Below, piece after piece: positions 26,972 through 35,500 of a DNA stretch of 64,000 nucleotides (position 1 is its first letter; every line of letters begins with the position of its first letter). This stretch comes from an uncultured Aquimarina sp. (lineage in GTDB: Bacteria; Bacteroidota; Bacteroidia; Flavobacteriales; Flavobacteriaceae), in contig NZ_CANMED010000005.1 of NCBI RefSeq assembly GCF_947496855.1, positions 372,001 to 436,000 of the forward strand. Direction: 5' to 3'. The notes beneath the pieces are model-generated. The model worked only from the letters and a program-made list of their open reading frames with translations. It was not told where the DNA came from and ran no database searches. Position numbers and translations under genes: made by a program.

Positions 26972-27589
26972 TTAGCGTTCGAATCCTTTTTCTACAGCTA
27001 AAATGACATTAAAAGTTCCATTTTCCTTATTAGTAATTACTGGATATTTTCCAGCTTTTACCACATTGCCTTGCAATCCCAGTTCTTTGGAAATTTCTGC
27101 GTCAAGAATCAATGAATCTTCTACTATAAAGACATTATCCTTAAACAAACCTTCCTCTTGATAAAACTGCAATCCTGCTATTTTTTCATTTAAAGCAAAG
27201 GGTATAGAAACTTTTCTTGGATCTATGTCTACTTCTAATTTATCTCTAAAAGACAGAAAGTCCCTTGGATCAAGTTTTTCATAAATTATCCAAGGTTCCC
27301 AAATATCAATCCAACAAGGTACAAACCAGCAAGGATCGTAAAAGATAGGAATGCATATTTTTTCGAAACCACATATTCCATTAAGCGAAGAAAAACACCT
27401 CCCTTGAAACCTTAGTCCTCTTTCGAAAATATAGTAACATCTATAGGAAGCCCATTTACCTTCCATATCTGTTTGGTTATTACTTTCATTTACCTCTACA
27501 ATAGAATTTGTTTCTTCTACTGTTTCTTTTTCACAAGCGTAGAATACCCCAATTGTAATTGCTACGACTAAAAAAAATACTTTTTTCAT
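26972..27589 (-). CDS. Uncharacterised cysteine-containing lipoprotein
   Basis: A 205-residue protein with a signal peptide and a lipobox ending VFYAC (Cys19). The mature part opens with a Glu/Asn-rich spacer, then a segment rich in Cys, Trp and Tyr (roughly 47-100: RCYYIFERGL, RCFSSLNGICGFEKIC, DPCWFVPCWIDIWEPW), and a more regular C-terminal half without Cys. The Cys-rich part could be disulfide-bonded. I do not recognise a family. The 5' leader contains a terminator-like hairpin (27611-27658) close to the ATG, suggesting conditional expression. It is not obviously in an operon. Confidence 0.7.
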   Translation of the reverse strand: MKKVFFLVVAITIGVFYACEKETVEETNSIVEVNESNNQTDMEGKWASYRCYYIFERGLRFQGRCFSSLNGICGFEKICIPIFYDPCWFVPCWIDIWEPWIIYEKLDPRDFLSFRDKLEVDIDPRKVSIPFALNEKIAGLQFYQEEGLFKDNVFIVEDSLILDAEISKELGLQGNVVKAGKYPVITNKENGTFNVILAVEKGFER

Positions 27590-27610
27590 ATTATTTAGGT
27601 TTTAAGATTA

Positions 27611-27658
27611 AAAAAATCCCCATTACAATTGGCTGTTGGCATTCCAATTGTTGCGGGG
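27611..27658 (-). promoter_or_regulatory. Attenuator- or terminator-like hairpin in the lipoprotein leader
   Basis: On the minus strand CCCC / GGGG (27658-27655 with 27621-27618) and ACAATTGG / CCAATTGT (27651-27644 with 27632-27625) form a two-part stem with symmetric 3-base internal loops, an 11-base loop, then T6-7. Its end is only about 22 bases before the ATG at 27589. That leaves no room for a normal promoter in between, so a transcript that expresses the lipoprotein must cross the hairpin. It could equally terminate transcription from the upstream gene. Confidence 0.55.
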
Positions 27659-27757
27659 AAGTATGAAGCTAAAGTAAAGTCAATTAGCGTATTAATTAAG
27701 GGGTATTAACCTGTTTTTCTACAAGTTATTTAACTAATAATTATATAAAAATGAAGT

Positions 27758-28153
27758 TTATGAAACCAATACTCCTCGTTGTTCTATTACAGGAAGATCC
27801 CGAAAAGCGTTTTCATTAATTGTATTTTTTCTGAAAACATATTTCTTATCGAATAGTTTACCATCAGCAAAGAAAGTAACCGAAAATTCATTGTTCATAA
27901 CAAATAATTCTTCCTGAATCATTTCGATTTTAGCAGAGGATTTGGCATCAACTGTTCCGATACTATGCCTAAATATAGAAGTTTTTCTTTCGGTATCGTA
28001 TCCTTTGGTAACTACCATTACCATTTCTATTGGAGTTTCTTGATCATTAATAATATATGAATTCCAATCCTCTCCACCGAACTCTTTATTTTGCTCTTTG
28101 ACAACGGCTACGTAGACATTTTGTACTACTGGTATTTCTATATCTTTTTTCAA
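27758..28153 (-). CDS. Conserved flavobacterial protein encoded directly after pheS
   Basis: A 131-residue cytosolic protein of unknown function, starting KKDIEIPVVQNVYVAVVKEQ and ending PVIEQRGVL. Similar small proteins are commonly found next to pheS in Flavobacteriia as far as I recall, but I know of no function. The start is odd: the frame is continuous with pheS, the only interruption being the pheS TAG (28156-28154), and the first possible start codon is a TTG right after it; the next Met is 43 residues on. Either re-initiation at TTG or occasional stop readthrough would produce it. No separate promoter fits in the zero-base gap. Confidence 0.75.
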   Translation of the reverse strand: MKKDIEIPVVQNVYVAVVKEQNKEFGGEDWNSYIINDQETPIEMVMVVTKGYDTERKTSIFRHSIGTVDAKSSAKIEMIQEELFVMNNEFSVTFFADGKLFDKKYVFRKNTINENAFRDLPVIEQRGVLVS

Positions 28154-29173
28154 CTATAAAGCAGACTTAAATTGTTCTAAGAAACGTACATCGTTTTCGC
28201 TTAACATACGGATATCCGAAATTCCATATAACAATAGCGCTATACGATCGATTCCCATACCAAAAGCAAAGCCACTATATTCTTCTGGGTCAATATTACA
28301 GTTTTTCAATACGTTAGGATCTACCATTCCACAACCCATAATCTCTAACCAACCTGTTCCTTTGGTCATTTTATAATCTGTTTCTGTTTCTAATCCCCAA
28401 TATACATCTACCTCTGCACTTGGTTCAGTAAAAGGAAAGTAAGATGGGCGCAATCTAATCTTAGACTTCCCAAACATTTCTGTAGTAAAATATTGTAATG
28501 TTTGCTTAAGATCAGCAAACGAGACGTCTTTATCAATATATAAACCTTCTACTTGATGAAAGAAACAATGCGACCTAGCAGAGATTGCTTCATTCCGATA
28601 TACTCTACCTGGAGAAATAGTTCTTATTGGTGGTTTATTTTCTTCCATATATCTTACCTGTACAGAAGATGTATGCGTACGTAATAAAATATCAGGATCA
28701 GTCTGGATAAAAAACGTATCCTGCATATCACGTGCAGGATGATACTCTGGTAAGTTAAGTGCTGTAAAGTTGTGCCAGTCATCTTCAATTTCCGGGCCTT
28801 CACTTACATTAAAACCAATACGAGAGAATATATCTGTAATTTGATTTTTTACTAAAGAAATTGGATGACGAGATCCTAAAGCAATCGGTTCTGCAGGACG
28901 TGTAAGATCTCCATACGCTCCCTTTTCTTCATCTTTGGACTCTAGCTCATCTTTCAAAGCTTTTACCTTTTCTTCTGCTGCAACTTTTAGAGCATTTATA
29001 GCCTGACCAAACTCTTTCTTTTGATCATTCGCAATATTCCTGAATTCAGCAAAAAAGTCATTAACCAAGCCTTTTTTACCAGAAAACTTAATTCTAAATG
29101 TTTCAACTTCTTCTTTAGTCTTAGCTGAGAAATCTTCAACTTCTGAGATATATTCTTTAATCTTATCGATCAT
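28154..29173 (-). CDS. pheS: Phenylalanine--tRNA ligase alpha subunit
   Basis: A 339-residue class II synthetase subunit. An N-terminal coiled coil (about 1-90) binds tRNA; the catalytic part has motif 2 ([30 protein letters not shown]) and motif 3 ([22 protein letters not shown]), and [17 protein letters not shown], all diagnostic. With the beta subunit (not in this window) it charges tRNA-Phe. The protein ends normally with FLEQFKSAL before the TAG, so it is complete. A Flavobacteriia-type pheS without adjacent pheT is common. Confidence 0.96.
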   Translation of the reverse strand: MIDKIKEYISEVEDFSAKTKEEVETFRIKFSGKKGLVNDFFAEFRNIANDQKKEFGQAINALKVAAEEKVKALKDELESKDEEKGAYGDLTRPAEPIALGSRHPISLVKNQITDIFSRIGFNVSEGPEIEDDWHNFTALNLPEYHPARDMQDTFFIQTDPDILLRTHTSSVQVRYMEENKPPIRTISPGRVYRNEAISARSHCFFHQVEGLYIDKDVSFADLKQTLQYFTTEMFGKSKIRLRPSYFPFTEPSAEVDVYWGLETETDYKMTKGTGWLEIMGCGMVDPNVLKNCNIDPEEYSGFAFGMGIDRIALLLYGISDIRMLSENDVRFLEQFKSAL

Positions 29174-30001
29174 GATCTTTTTCTTATAGTAGAGGGCAAA
29201 TTTAAGATTTGTACCTCATTAAATTGTACACGGTGTCTAAAAAATGTGTTATTTTAATAATAAAACGTGTTATTTCCAGAAAAATCACCCTTTAGAAAGG
29301 ACTTTATTTTGTTTTAGATTATCTAGATAGGTGTATAGCATCAAAAAGAAAACCGAGATTCCTCTAAATAGATGGCATAACTAATGCGCTCCCATATAGA
29401 AAAAATCAGTTTCCCAGAACGTATCCGCACTTCTAAAACTTATGGCTATAACAAAAAATACAAAAACTGAAAACAAGTGACACTTTGGATTTTTCATACT
29501 CTAGCAGAGAAGTAAATTATTACAAATAAAAATACAAGATTACTAATTGTATTAAACGGCTCTACTGGTAGCCTACCTATGATCGTTTCTTAGTAAGTTT
29601 TTCCGGTATCATTATGAACAATGAGATCCTTTATAATATCTAAAATATATTTTTTTTTATACTAAATCTAAAAAAACACCTCCTAATTGATCAGTATTGG
29701 CAAATAATAAATCTTAAAAGCAACAAAACAATAATATTCTTATAATCAGATAAATACCTTTTTTTAAGATTCTTTAAGAAAAACAATTAACAAGTACGTT
29801 AAAGCACGTTAAAAACCTTGATAAAACTGTAGATATTAACTATTTTTAGATTTAGTATTTAAAAACTAAGATTTTTTTAAATACTATAAATTTTCGCCTT
29901 AAATCTTCCCAAAATAACATCTCATAACCAATACATGCAAACAAATGGTATGTGACTAAAAGCTAGTCATTATTTAATGTTTAATTAAAAAAAATGTCGA
30001 T
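29174..30001. other. Long intergenic region with no recognisable gene
   Basis: About 830 bases upstream of pheS and before the small ORF at 30002. I find only short spurious frames (for example a 28-codon one at 29384-29470), a minor hairpin TGACTA / TAGTCA (29953-29969) and AT-rich tracts. Part may be the pheS promoter region; the rest could be decayed DNA. No insertion-sequence end or RNA gene recognised. Confidence 0.45.
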
Positions 30002-30103
30002 ATGAAAAAGTTATTTTTTGGAATCCTAATCATAGATATGAAAGGATTAAGAGAACTGATAAGTAATCTTCCCTCGGCTTCTTGGTATGCAATGAGAAGA
30101 TAA
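30002..30103 (+). CDS. Possible 33-residue small protein
   Basis: ATG at 30002 to TAA at 30103 gives a 33-residue product beginning MKKLFFGILIIDMKGL and ending SNLPSASWYAMRR. The start is Lys-rich and then hydrophobic, as in a signal-like segment, followed by a Ser/Trp/Tyr-containing basic tail. No Shine-Dalgarno is present. A 16-bp perfect terminator hairpin follows 17 bases after the stop, but it also serves the convergent gene at 30178. I do not recognise the product; in AT-rich DNA a frame of this size may be chance. Confidence 0.35.
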   Translation: MKKLFFGILIIDMKGLRELISNLPSASWYAMRR

Positions 30104-30120
30104 CTACATTATCAATAATA

Positions 30121-30158
30121 TTCAAAAAAAGATGCTCACTTAAGCATCTTTTTTTGAA
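30121..30158. terminator. Bidirectional intrinsic terminator
   Basis: A perfect 16-bp stem TTCAAAAAAAGATGCT (30121-30136) / AGCATCTTTTTTTGAA (30143-30158) with a 6-base loop and A and T runs. On the minus strand it follows the stop of the 118-residue gene; on the plus strand it follows the small ORF. Confidence 0.85.
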
Positions 30159-30177
30159 TTATAGCTCTTTGACAATA

Positions 30178-30534
30178 TTAAAAAATATATTCACTTGTCA
30201 GAAAATAACTAACGATAGCTTCTTTCATTAAGACAGACTGCTCTCCTGCTTTGAGATTAGGTAGTTGTTCTTTTACAATATAATGTGGCCATCCTTGCTC
30301 ATCAAAATAATCGAATTCATAATAACCGTATGGTTCTAACAACCTACAAATAGCAATATGCATTAGATCTAATTTTTCATCTTTTTTAAATTTTCGATGC
30401 ACCTGACCCAATTCTTGTACTCCGATTAGATAGATAATAGCATCCAGATCTAACGTATCTCCATCCGCAAATTGATTTGATAATTTAGTTACCAACTCTT
30501 CCCATCGTTCTTTTAATTTTTCGTCTCTAGCCAT
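30178..30534 (-). CDS. Conserved flavobacterial hypothetical protein
   Basis: A 118-residue soluble protein, mostly helical by eye, with the conserved-looking segments DLDAIIYLIGVQELGQVHRKF and HIAICRLLEPYGYYEFDYFDEQGWPHY. I recognise it as a small protein common in Bacteroidota but know no function. It has no signal peptide, no membrane segment and no known metal-binding motif. It lies alone, with a strong terminator just after its stop. Confidence 0.75.
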   Translation of the reverse strand: MARDEKLKERWEELVTKLSNQFADGDTLDLDAIIYLIGVQELGQVHRKFKKDEKLDLMHIAICRLLEPYGYYEFDYFDEQGWPHYIVKEQLPNLKAGEQSVLMKEAIVSYFLTSEYIF

Positions 30535-30609
30535 GCAAAAATTTTTTGCAAAAATACAACTTGATATGCTTATTTATGGTTCTAAACTAAAAGCTTTCAT
30601 GTTGATTAC

Positions 30610-31323
30610 TTAAAATCTCTTTTTAGAGACAACCATTCCATTTATGTCAAAATATTCCCAGATTCCAGAAGGATTGTCTGATTCATATTTTCCTTTTTCG
30701 GCTATATTACCATTTGGATAATATTTTTCATAGGTTCCGTGCCATAATCCATCCTGATAGCTGTAAGTTTCTTTTAATAATCCATTTTCATAATACTCTT
30801 TCCATTCTCCATCAAGTTTTCCACTATGATATTGACCTATTATCTGGAGCTCCCCGCTTACATAAAATTCTTCAGTTTTACCATGTTGTTTCCCACTATC
30901 ATCATATTGAGTAATCATTTTAGGAGTTCCTTCTACATAGTAATAAATAGATTCTCCTACTCTATTTCCTGATTTAAACGTTTCTCTAGAATGCAGTGCA
31001 TTACCTTCGTGATATGATTCCCAAACACCTGTTTCTTTATCATCTATATATTGTCCGTTTTTATCTAATTGCCCTACTCGTAAATCATAACCTTTAAACC
31101 AACCATTTCTCACTCCATTAGCATATTGAATAGAATCCACTCTGGTTCCTAATTCATCATAAAAAGCCCAAACTCCAACTTTTTTACCATTATTAATGTT
31201 CCCAATTGATTTAATATCACCACTCTCATAGCGTTCTATTTGTAAATTATCTTTAGAAGCGCAACTGATGTAGCAATATCCTAGAACAATAAAAAATAGT
31301 ACTAGTGTATTTATTTTTCTCAT
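30610..31323 (-). CDS. MORN-repeat (YwqK-type) lipoprotein
   Basis: A 237-residue protein from the ATG at 31323 (another ATG at 31329 and one at 31362 are possible). The N terminus is hydrophobic and ends in a lipobox-like YISC. The rest is built of about eight MORN-type repeats of roughly 22-24 residues with the pattern G...G.W..Y...G.L, for example GKLDGEWKEYYENGLLKETYSY and GLWHGTYEKYYPNGNIAEKG. Databases often label such proteins as YwqK-family antitoxins, but in Bacteroidota they are mainly surface-exposed repeat proteins of unknown role. No toxin gene is adjacent, so I treat that name as not supported. Confidence 0.8.
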   Translation of the reverse strand: MRKINTLVLFFIVLGYCYISCASKDNLQIERYESGDIKSIGNINNGKKVGVWAFYDELGTRVDSIQYANGVRNGWFKGYDLRVGQLDKNGQYIDDKETGVWESYHEGNALHSRETFKSGNRVGESIYYYVEGTPKMITQYDDSGKQHGKTEEFYVSGELQIIGQYHSGKLDGEWKEYYENGLLKETYSYQDGLWHGTYEKYYPNGNIAEKGKYESDNPSGIWEYFDINGMVVSKKRF

Positions 31324-31631
31324 ATTCATGATATCTATTTTAAATATAGCTTTTATTTTCAATAATAATTCAAAAACTAATTGCTTAAATGTTATATCAG
31401 AACAAGTATAATCTTCAAATTAGTGATACTAAACATACTTCCCAAAGAGTTATCTTTCTTGTAATCTGAACTAGATTTAAAGCTTGTTGATATTCAATTT
31501 TTTATCTTCAATTAGATTTCATCTATTTCTTTTCTCGAATCGAATTCAGGTTCCTAAATTTATTTGAACCTATTGTTCGATGATACGCAATTTTGATTTA
31601 AAATAGTATCTTAGTCCAAACAAAAGTTTTC

Positions 31632-32144
31632 ATGAATTATATAGATATCATCCTAGGTATACTCTTACTTTGGGGATTAATAAAAGGGTTTAGCAAAGGC
31701 TTGTTTGTTTCCCTTGCTTCTTTAGTTGCTTTGGTTGCCGGAATTTATATCGCTGTACATTTTTCGCACCTTATAGGAGAATATCTAGAACAGTACGTTG
31801 ATTGGGGAGATGGAGCTCTTAAATTAACCGCATTTGCTATAACCTTTATTATTGTGGTTATATTAATTTCTCTTGCTGGAAAATTATTGACCAAGATTGC
31901 AGATTTTGCTTCACTTGGTATTCTTAATAAGCTACTAGGAGCAGCATTTGGCGTATTAAAGTTTGCATTTATTGCTAGTGTAGTTATCATTTTTGTAGAT
32001 GCTGGAAATAGGTCTCTAAATATAATTAAGCAAGAAACATTAGATTCTTCAATACTTTATTCTCCTGTAAAAAAGTTAGCACCGATGGTACTACCTAGTA
32101 TTTTAAAAAGTGATCGAAGCGATAATTCTGACACTACGGTTTAA
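31632..32144 (+). CDS. CvpA family inner-membrane protein
   Basis: A 170-residue protein with four transmembrane helices: DIILGILLLWGLIKGFSKGLFVSLASLVALVAGIY is the typical CvpA opening, and the third and fourth helices (ITFIIVVILISLAGKLL; AFGVLKFAFIASVVIIFV) follow. The C terminus is short and charged. CvpA in Escherichia coli is needed for colicin V production or export and for envelope stress; here a general membrane role is likely. The last bases overlap the end of the minus-strand SulP pseudogene. Confidence 0.88.
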   Translation: MNYIDIILGILLLWGLIKGFSKGLFVSLASLVALVAGIYIAVHFSHLIGEYLEQYVDWGDGALKLTAFAITFIIVVILISLAGKLLTKIADFASLGILNKLLGAAFGVLKFAFIASVVIIFVDAGNRSLNIIKQETLDSSILYSPVKKLAPMVLPSILKSDRSDNSDTTV

Positions 32145-32513
32145 TTGTTTTTATAATAAACTCACTAAAAAGATTGCTCATTTTAACCATCCAAAAGCTC
32201 TTTATTCCGCTCTTTTTCAAATAGTTTAAACAACTTGTAAAATCTTTAAAAATACTAGATTCAGGAATAAAGTCAGGGATGATATCAATAACTGCCATAC
32301 TTACTGCTGTCCTCGGTGTCGTTAGTCCAGAAATCTGAGTATTAGTTCCTCCAAATAACGCTATAAAAAACTAGTAAAAATGGCGCCATATAATCTAGCA
32401 GTTGGTCCTAAACCTGAGGATACTCCAAACGCTAACACTTGTGGCAATGCTACAATACCAGCAGTTAAACTGCCGAATACATCACCTATAAGATTTTCAA
32501 AAAATCCTTTCAT
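32134..32513 (-). pseudogene. Broken SulP-family anion transporter
   Basis: On the minus strand, ATG at 32513 opens a frame reading GDVFGSLTAGIVALPQVLAFG and SSGLGPTARLYGAIF, the hallmark start of SulP transporters. It hits a TAG after about 50 codons (near 32361-32363). A shift of frame continues with ALFGGTNTQISG, the next SulP motif, then TAVSMAVI, and ends at a TAG (32134). Only about 125 codons remain, against about 530 in the intact SulP gene nearby. The last 40 or so codons (LNYLKKSGIKSFW) might come from a C-terminal STAS domain, implying an internal deletion; this is tentative. It lies downstream of the intact SulP - carbonic anhydrase operon, on the same strand. Confidence 0.8.
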
Positions 32514-32564
32514 CTTTCTAGATTGTATCGTGAACAACAATAGTGAAACTATTAGGGTTGACGC

Positions 32565-32603
32565 AAAAAAGGACTAAGTCATCATAACTTAGTCCTTTTT
32601 TTA
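32565..32603 (-). terminator. Bidirectional intrinsic terminator of the SulP - carbonic anhydrase operon
   Basis: Stem AAAAAAGGACTAAGT (32565-32579) / ACTTAGTCCTTTTTT (32587-32601) with a 7-base loop, lying 20 bases after the carbonic anhydrase stop on the minus strand. It separates that operon from the broken SulP gene. Confidence 0.88.
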
Positions 32604-32620
32604 AAACAGTTTTAGCATTT

Positions 32621-33253
32621 TTAGCCTTCGAAAAAGGTTACACTACCATCGTTAATATCATACATACCACCAATAACTAGTATTTCTTCATTGTCTTCCA
32701 TTTCTTTTAGTACACTACTCTCTTTTCGAATATTATCAATCGTCATATGTACATTTTTAACAGCTACTTCATTGACAAATTCGATATTCTTAGAATTTCT
32801 TAACGATTCATCAGATGGTTCAGCTACTGCAGCTACCGCTGGTTTTATTTTACTTAATAAAGCAGTAAGGTTTCCCAGTTTTGCATCATCACACGCTCCT
32901 TTTACGGCACCACAAGCGGTGTGTCCCAAAATCAGCACTAATTTAGTTCCTGCTAGTTTACAAGCAAACTCCATACTTCCTAGGATATCCTCATTTACAA
33001 AATTACCTGCTACTCGCGCACTAAAAACATCCCCTATTCCTTGATCAAAAATTAATTCTGAAGAAACCCTAGAATCAATACAACTTAAGATTGTTGCAAA
33101 CGGAAACTGACCACTTTTAGTGTCATTTACCTGATCCAAAAGATCACGATCTGCCATATGTTTCTTCTGAAATCTTTGATTTCCTTCCTTCAATAATTGT
33201 AATGCTATCTGAGGGGTAATTCCTGCTTGTGTTTCTTTAGTATGTGCTTTCAT
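32621..33253 (-). CDS. Beta-class carbonic anhydrase
   Basis: A 210-residue zinc enzyme interconverting CO2 and bicarbonate. Zinc ligands and the Asp/Arg dyad are visible: LSCIDSR with Cys58, Asp60 and Arg62, and LGHTACGAV with His111 and Cys114; GDVFSARVAGNF and LIFDQGIGD are further beta-CA signatures. No signal peptide, so cytosolic. It lies 15 bases downstream of the SulP transporter gene in the same direction and shares its terminator, so the pair probably feeds bicarbonate to anaplerotic and biosynthetic carboxylations, or balances pH. Confidence 0.94.
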   Translation of the reverse strand: MKAHTKETQAGITPQIALQLLKEGNQRFQKKHMADRDLLDQVNDTKSGQFPFATILSCIDSRVSSELIFDQGIGDVFSARVAGNFVNEDILGSMEFACKLAGTKLVLILGHTACGAVKGACDDAKLGNLTALLSKIKPAVAAVAEPSDESLRNSKNIEFVNEVAVKNVHMTIDNIRKESSVLKEMEDNEEILVIGGMYDINDGSVTFFEG

Positions 33254-33268
33254 AATTATTCCTTTGAT

Positions 33269-34867
33269 TTATACTGTTTTTGGTCTTAATTTAAAAAATT
33301 GAATATAGTCATCTGGGTTTTCTGCAACTCCCCGTTCAGATATTAAATGAATATCAATATTTCTATTTTTAGCCTTTTCAGAAAAATCTTGTAGTATTTC
33401 GATGATATCATTGTCTAAATATCTAGTGTTTCTTACATCCAAAGTAAGATCTGTATGTTCTGGTAATCTATCTAGTTCTTTTAGGATTGCTCCTTTATTA
33501 AAAAAAGTAACCTCTTCTGCCAAGGTCATTTTAATTTTATGCTTTCCATTACTCTTATCCTCAATGTGTAAAAAATGAGAATTCTGATAACTTTTAAATA
33601 ATATAATTACTATTCCTACTGCTAACCCTAATCCTATTCCTACTAATAAATCAGTAAATACAATACCCAAAATTGTTACGATGAACGGAACAAACTGTTT
33701 CCAACCGGCGTTCCACATTGCTTTAAATGTTGATGGCTTAGCTAGTTTATATCCAACGATAAAAAGAATTGCAGCTAATACAGAAAGTGGAATCAGGTTT
33801 AATAATGTTGGAATTAAAATAACCGAGATTAATAGAAGGAATCCGTGAATAATGGCGGACATTTTACTTTTTCCTCCCGACTGTATGTTTGCAGAACTAC
33901 GAACAATAACTTGCGTTATTGGCAGCCCTCCAATCAATCCAGAGATCATATTACCTGTTCCCTGAGCTAGTAGTTCACGATTAGTTGGTGTTACTCTTTT
34001 TTCCGGATCTAGTTTATCCGTTGCTTCTACACATAATAAAGTCTCTAAAGAAGCAACTAATGCAATAGTAAAAGCAGTAACCCATATATCTCCTCTACCA
34101 ATAACAGCAAAATTTGGAAAAGCAAATTGTCCTAAAAAACTATCAAAATTATCTGGCACTGGTACTGAAACCAAATGATCAATTGTGATACCTATCGAGC
34201 TACTTTTGGTAAATACATAAAAAAGTATCCCTATTACTACCGCTACTAAAGGGCCTTGAACTATTTGAAAAAATTTTCCTTTTTTAGATAAAACGTTACT
34301 CCATAGAATTAAAATACCTAGCCCTAAGAGTGCTACAACTGCAGCTCCAACATTAAAGCTTCCACTTAAAAGTGCATTCAGAGTCTTTAGTAATTCTGTA
34401 AAAGTATTTTCTCCATCTATTTGAAGAAACGCAAAATCACCTTCTGGATTTGCATCAATACCGAAAAAATATGGTATTTGTTTTAAAATTATTATAATTC
34501 CTATTCCAGTAAGCATGCCTTTAATTACGGAAGAAGGGAAATAATATCCGATAATCCCAAGTTTTAATATTCCAAAAACCAATTGAATTAAACCTCCTAA
34601 AAAAACCGCAACCAAGAAGTTTTCGAAACCACCAAGAGTTCCAATAGAAGTTAGTACGATTGCAGCTAATCCCGCCGCTGGTCCACTCACACCAATTCCT
34701 GACCCACTCAGAGCTCCTACTATTATTCCTCCTATTATCCCTGCTATTAGACCAGAGAAAAGAGGAGCGCCACTTGCCAACGCGATTCCTAAACATAACG
34801 GTAGTGCCACGAAAAACACCACAATACTCGCTGGTAGGTCGCTTTTTATATTTTTTAAAATACTCAT
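33269..34867 (-). CDS. SulP family inorganic anion (probably bicarbonate) transporter with STAS domain
   Basis: A 532-residue inner-membrane transporter with about a dozen transmembrane helices, SulP motifs (DLPASIVVFFVALPLCLGIALASGAPLFSGL; ALSGSGIGVSGPAAGLAAIVL; ELLAQGTGNMISGLIGGLPITQVIVRSSANIQ) and a C-terminal STAS domain (about 435-532) ending NPDDYIQFFKLRP. SulP members move sulfate, bicarbonate or chloride; co-transcription with a carbonic anhydrase favours bicarbonate, as in BicA-like systems. Substrate is inferred from context only. A palindrome, GCCTAA/TTAGGC, at 34889-34902 sits in its leader. Confidence 0.92.
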   Translation of the reverse strand: MSILKNIKSDLPASIVVFFVALPLCLGIALASGAPLFSGLIAGIIGGIIVGALSGSGIGVSGPAAGLAAIVLTSIGTLGGFENFLVAVFLGGLIQLVFGILKLGIIGYYFPSSVIKGMLTGIGIIIILKQIPYFFGIDANPEGDFAFLQIDGENTFTELLKTLNALLSGSFNVGAAVVALLGLGILILWSNVLSKKGKFFQIVQGPLVAVVIGILFYVFTKSSSIGITIDHLVSVPVPDNFDSFLGQFAFPNFAVIGRGDIWVTAFTIALVASLETLLCVEATDKLDPEKRVTPTNRELLAQGTGNMISGLIGGLPITQVIVRSSANIQSGGKSKMSAIIHGFLLLISVILIPTLLNLIPLSVLAAILFIVGYKLAKPSTFKAMWNAGWKQFVPFIVTILGIVFTDLLVGIGLGLAVGIVIILFKSYQNSHFLHIEDKSNGKHKIKMTLAEEVTFFNKGAILKELDRLPEHTDLTLDVRNTRYLDNDIIEILQDFSEKAKNRNIDIHLISERGVAENPDDYIQFFKLRPKTV

Positions 34868-34888
34868 AATTTTAATGATTAAGTTAAT

Positions 34889-34902
34889 GCCTAAGATTAG
34901 GC
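34889..34902. promoter_or_regulatory. Short palindrome in the leader of the SulP - carbonic anhydrase operon
   Basis: GCCTAA - ga - TTAGGC, 22 bases upstream of the SulP ATG. The size and symmetry suit a regulator-binding site, but chance is possible and no protein is known. Confidence 0.35.
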
Positions 34903-34986
34903 GATTGAGGATTAGATTAATTTCAAAAATCTAGAAGATATATTCCCTTTATGGAAATAATGAGATAAAGGTTACTTAATAAAAAA

Positions 34987-35319
34987 TTATGAAAACTCTG
35001 GAGGAGGTGTTGTAAACTCCAGATATACAGATGATTTTACGTAATTTATTTCTGGATAATCTTTTAAAATTAAAATAGAGACTCTCGTGCTTTTTTCATC
35101 AATATATTGAGAAATCTTGCCCTTTTCTTTAAGATCCTCTTTTTCTGAACTGTCTTTCTCTTTCGATTCGGATTGTTCCTCAGTATCATCTATGATATGA
35201 GCGATAGCGTCTATATCCCCGTTATAAAAATTAAATAACTCAATTGCATAATTTCCCAAATGGAATAGGAAACCTGATATAATCAAAAATTTTGCTATTT
35301 TAATTTTTATAGTACGCAT
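34987..35319 (-). CDS. Small hypothetical protein with N-terminal membrane helix
   Basis: A 110-residue product. Residues about 8-30 form a hydrophobic segment (AKFLIISGFLFHLGNYAIELF), which may be a signal anchor; then come an acidic stretch (about 35-50) and a highly charged Glu/Ser/Lys-rich part (EEQSESKEKDSSEKEDLKEKGK), and a short C-terminal region ending FTTPPPEFS. Unrecognised. Coding status is supported mainly by its length, ATG start and plausible composition. It sits alone between the SulP operon and the divergent DUF418 gene. Confidence 0.55.
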   Translation of the reverse strand: MRTIKIKIAKFLIISGFLFHLGNYAIELFNFYNGDIDAIAHIIDDTEEQSESKEKDSSEKEDLKEKGKISQYIDEKSTRVSILILKDYPEINYVKSSVYLEFTTPPPEFS

Positions 35320-35462
35320 AAATTTTTTTAATGGGTCATAAAAATAATAGTAATACTTTCAAAATTTGTTAAATGAATTGTAAAATTAATTAACTGAGCA
35401 ATTATTTACAAACACTTAAAAATAAATGAACTCAAAACATTAGTAAAATTTAACTTTCAGTC

Positions 35463-35494
35463 TTTGCTTAAGCAACTTCAATAAAGTAATTTTA
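35463..35494 (+). promoter_or_regulatory. Bacteroidota-type promoter for the DUF418 gene
   Basis: TTTG (35463-35466), 20-base spacer, TAATTTTA (35487-35494), one mismatch from TAnnTTTG. Transcription would start at about 35500, so the message would be leaderless or nearly so with the TTG start at 35501. Confidence 0.5.
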
Positions 35495-35500
35495 GTCATC

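Noticed and set aside
29384..29470. 28-codon frame on the plus strand
   Set aside because: No ribosome-binding site, no structured surroundings and no similarity; unlike the mini-ORF at 17031 nothing supports expression.
30610..31323. Toxin-antitoxin interpretation of the MORN-repeat lipoprotein
   Set aside because: The YwqK label comes from automatic annotation; there is no adjacent toxin gene and the protein has a membrane lipobox.
32380..32577. 65-codon frame on the plus strand
   Set aside because: It is antisense to the SulP pseudogene, whose translation carries clear family motifs; the plus frame has none.
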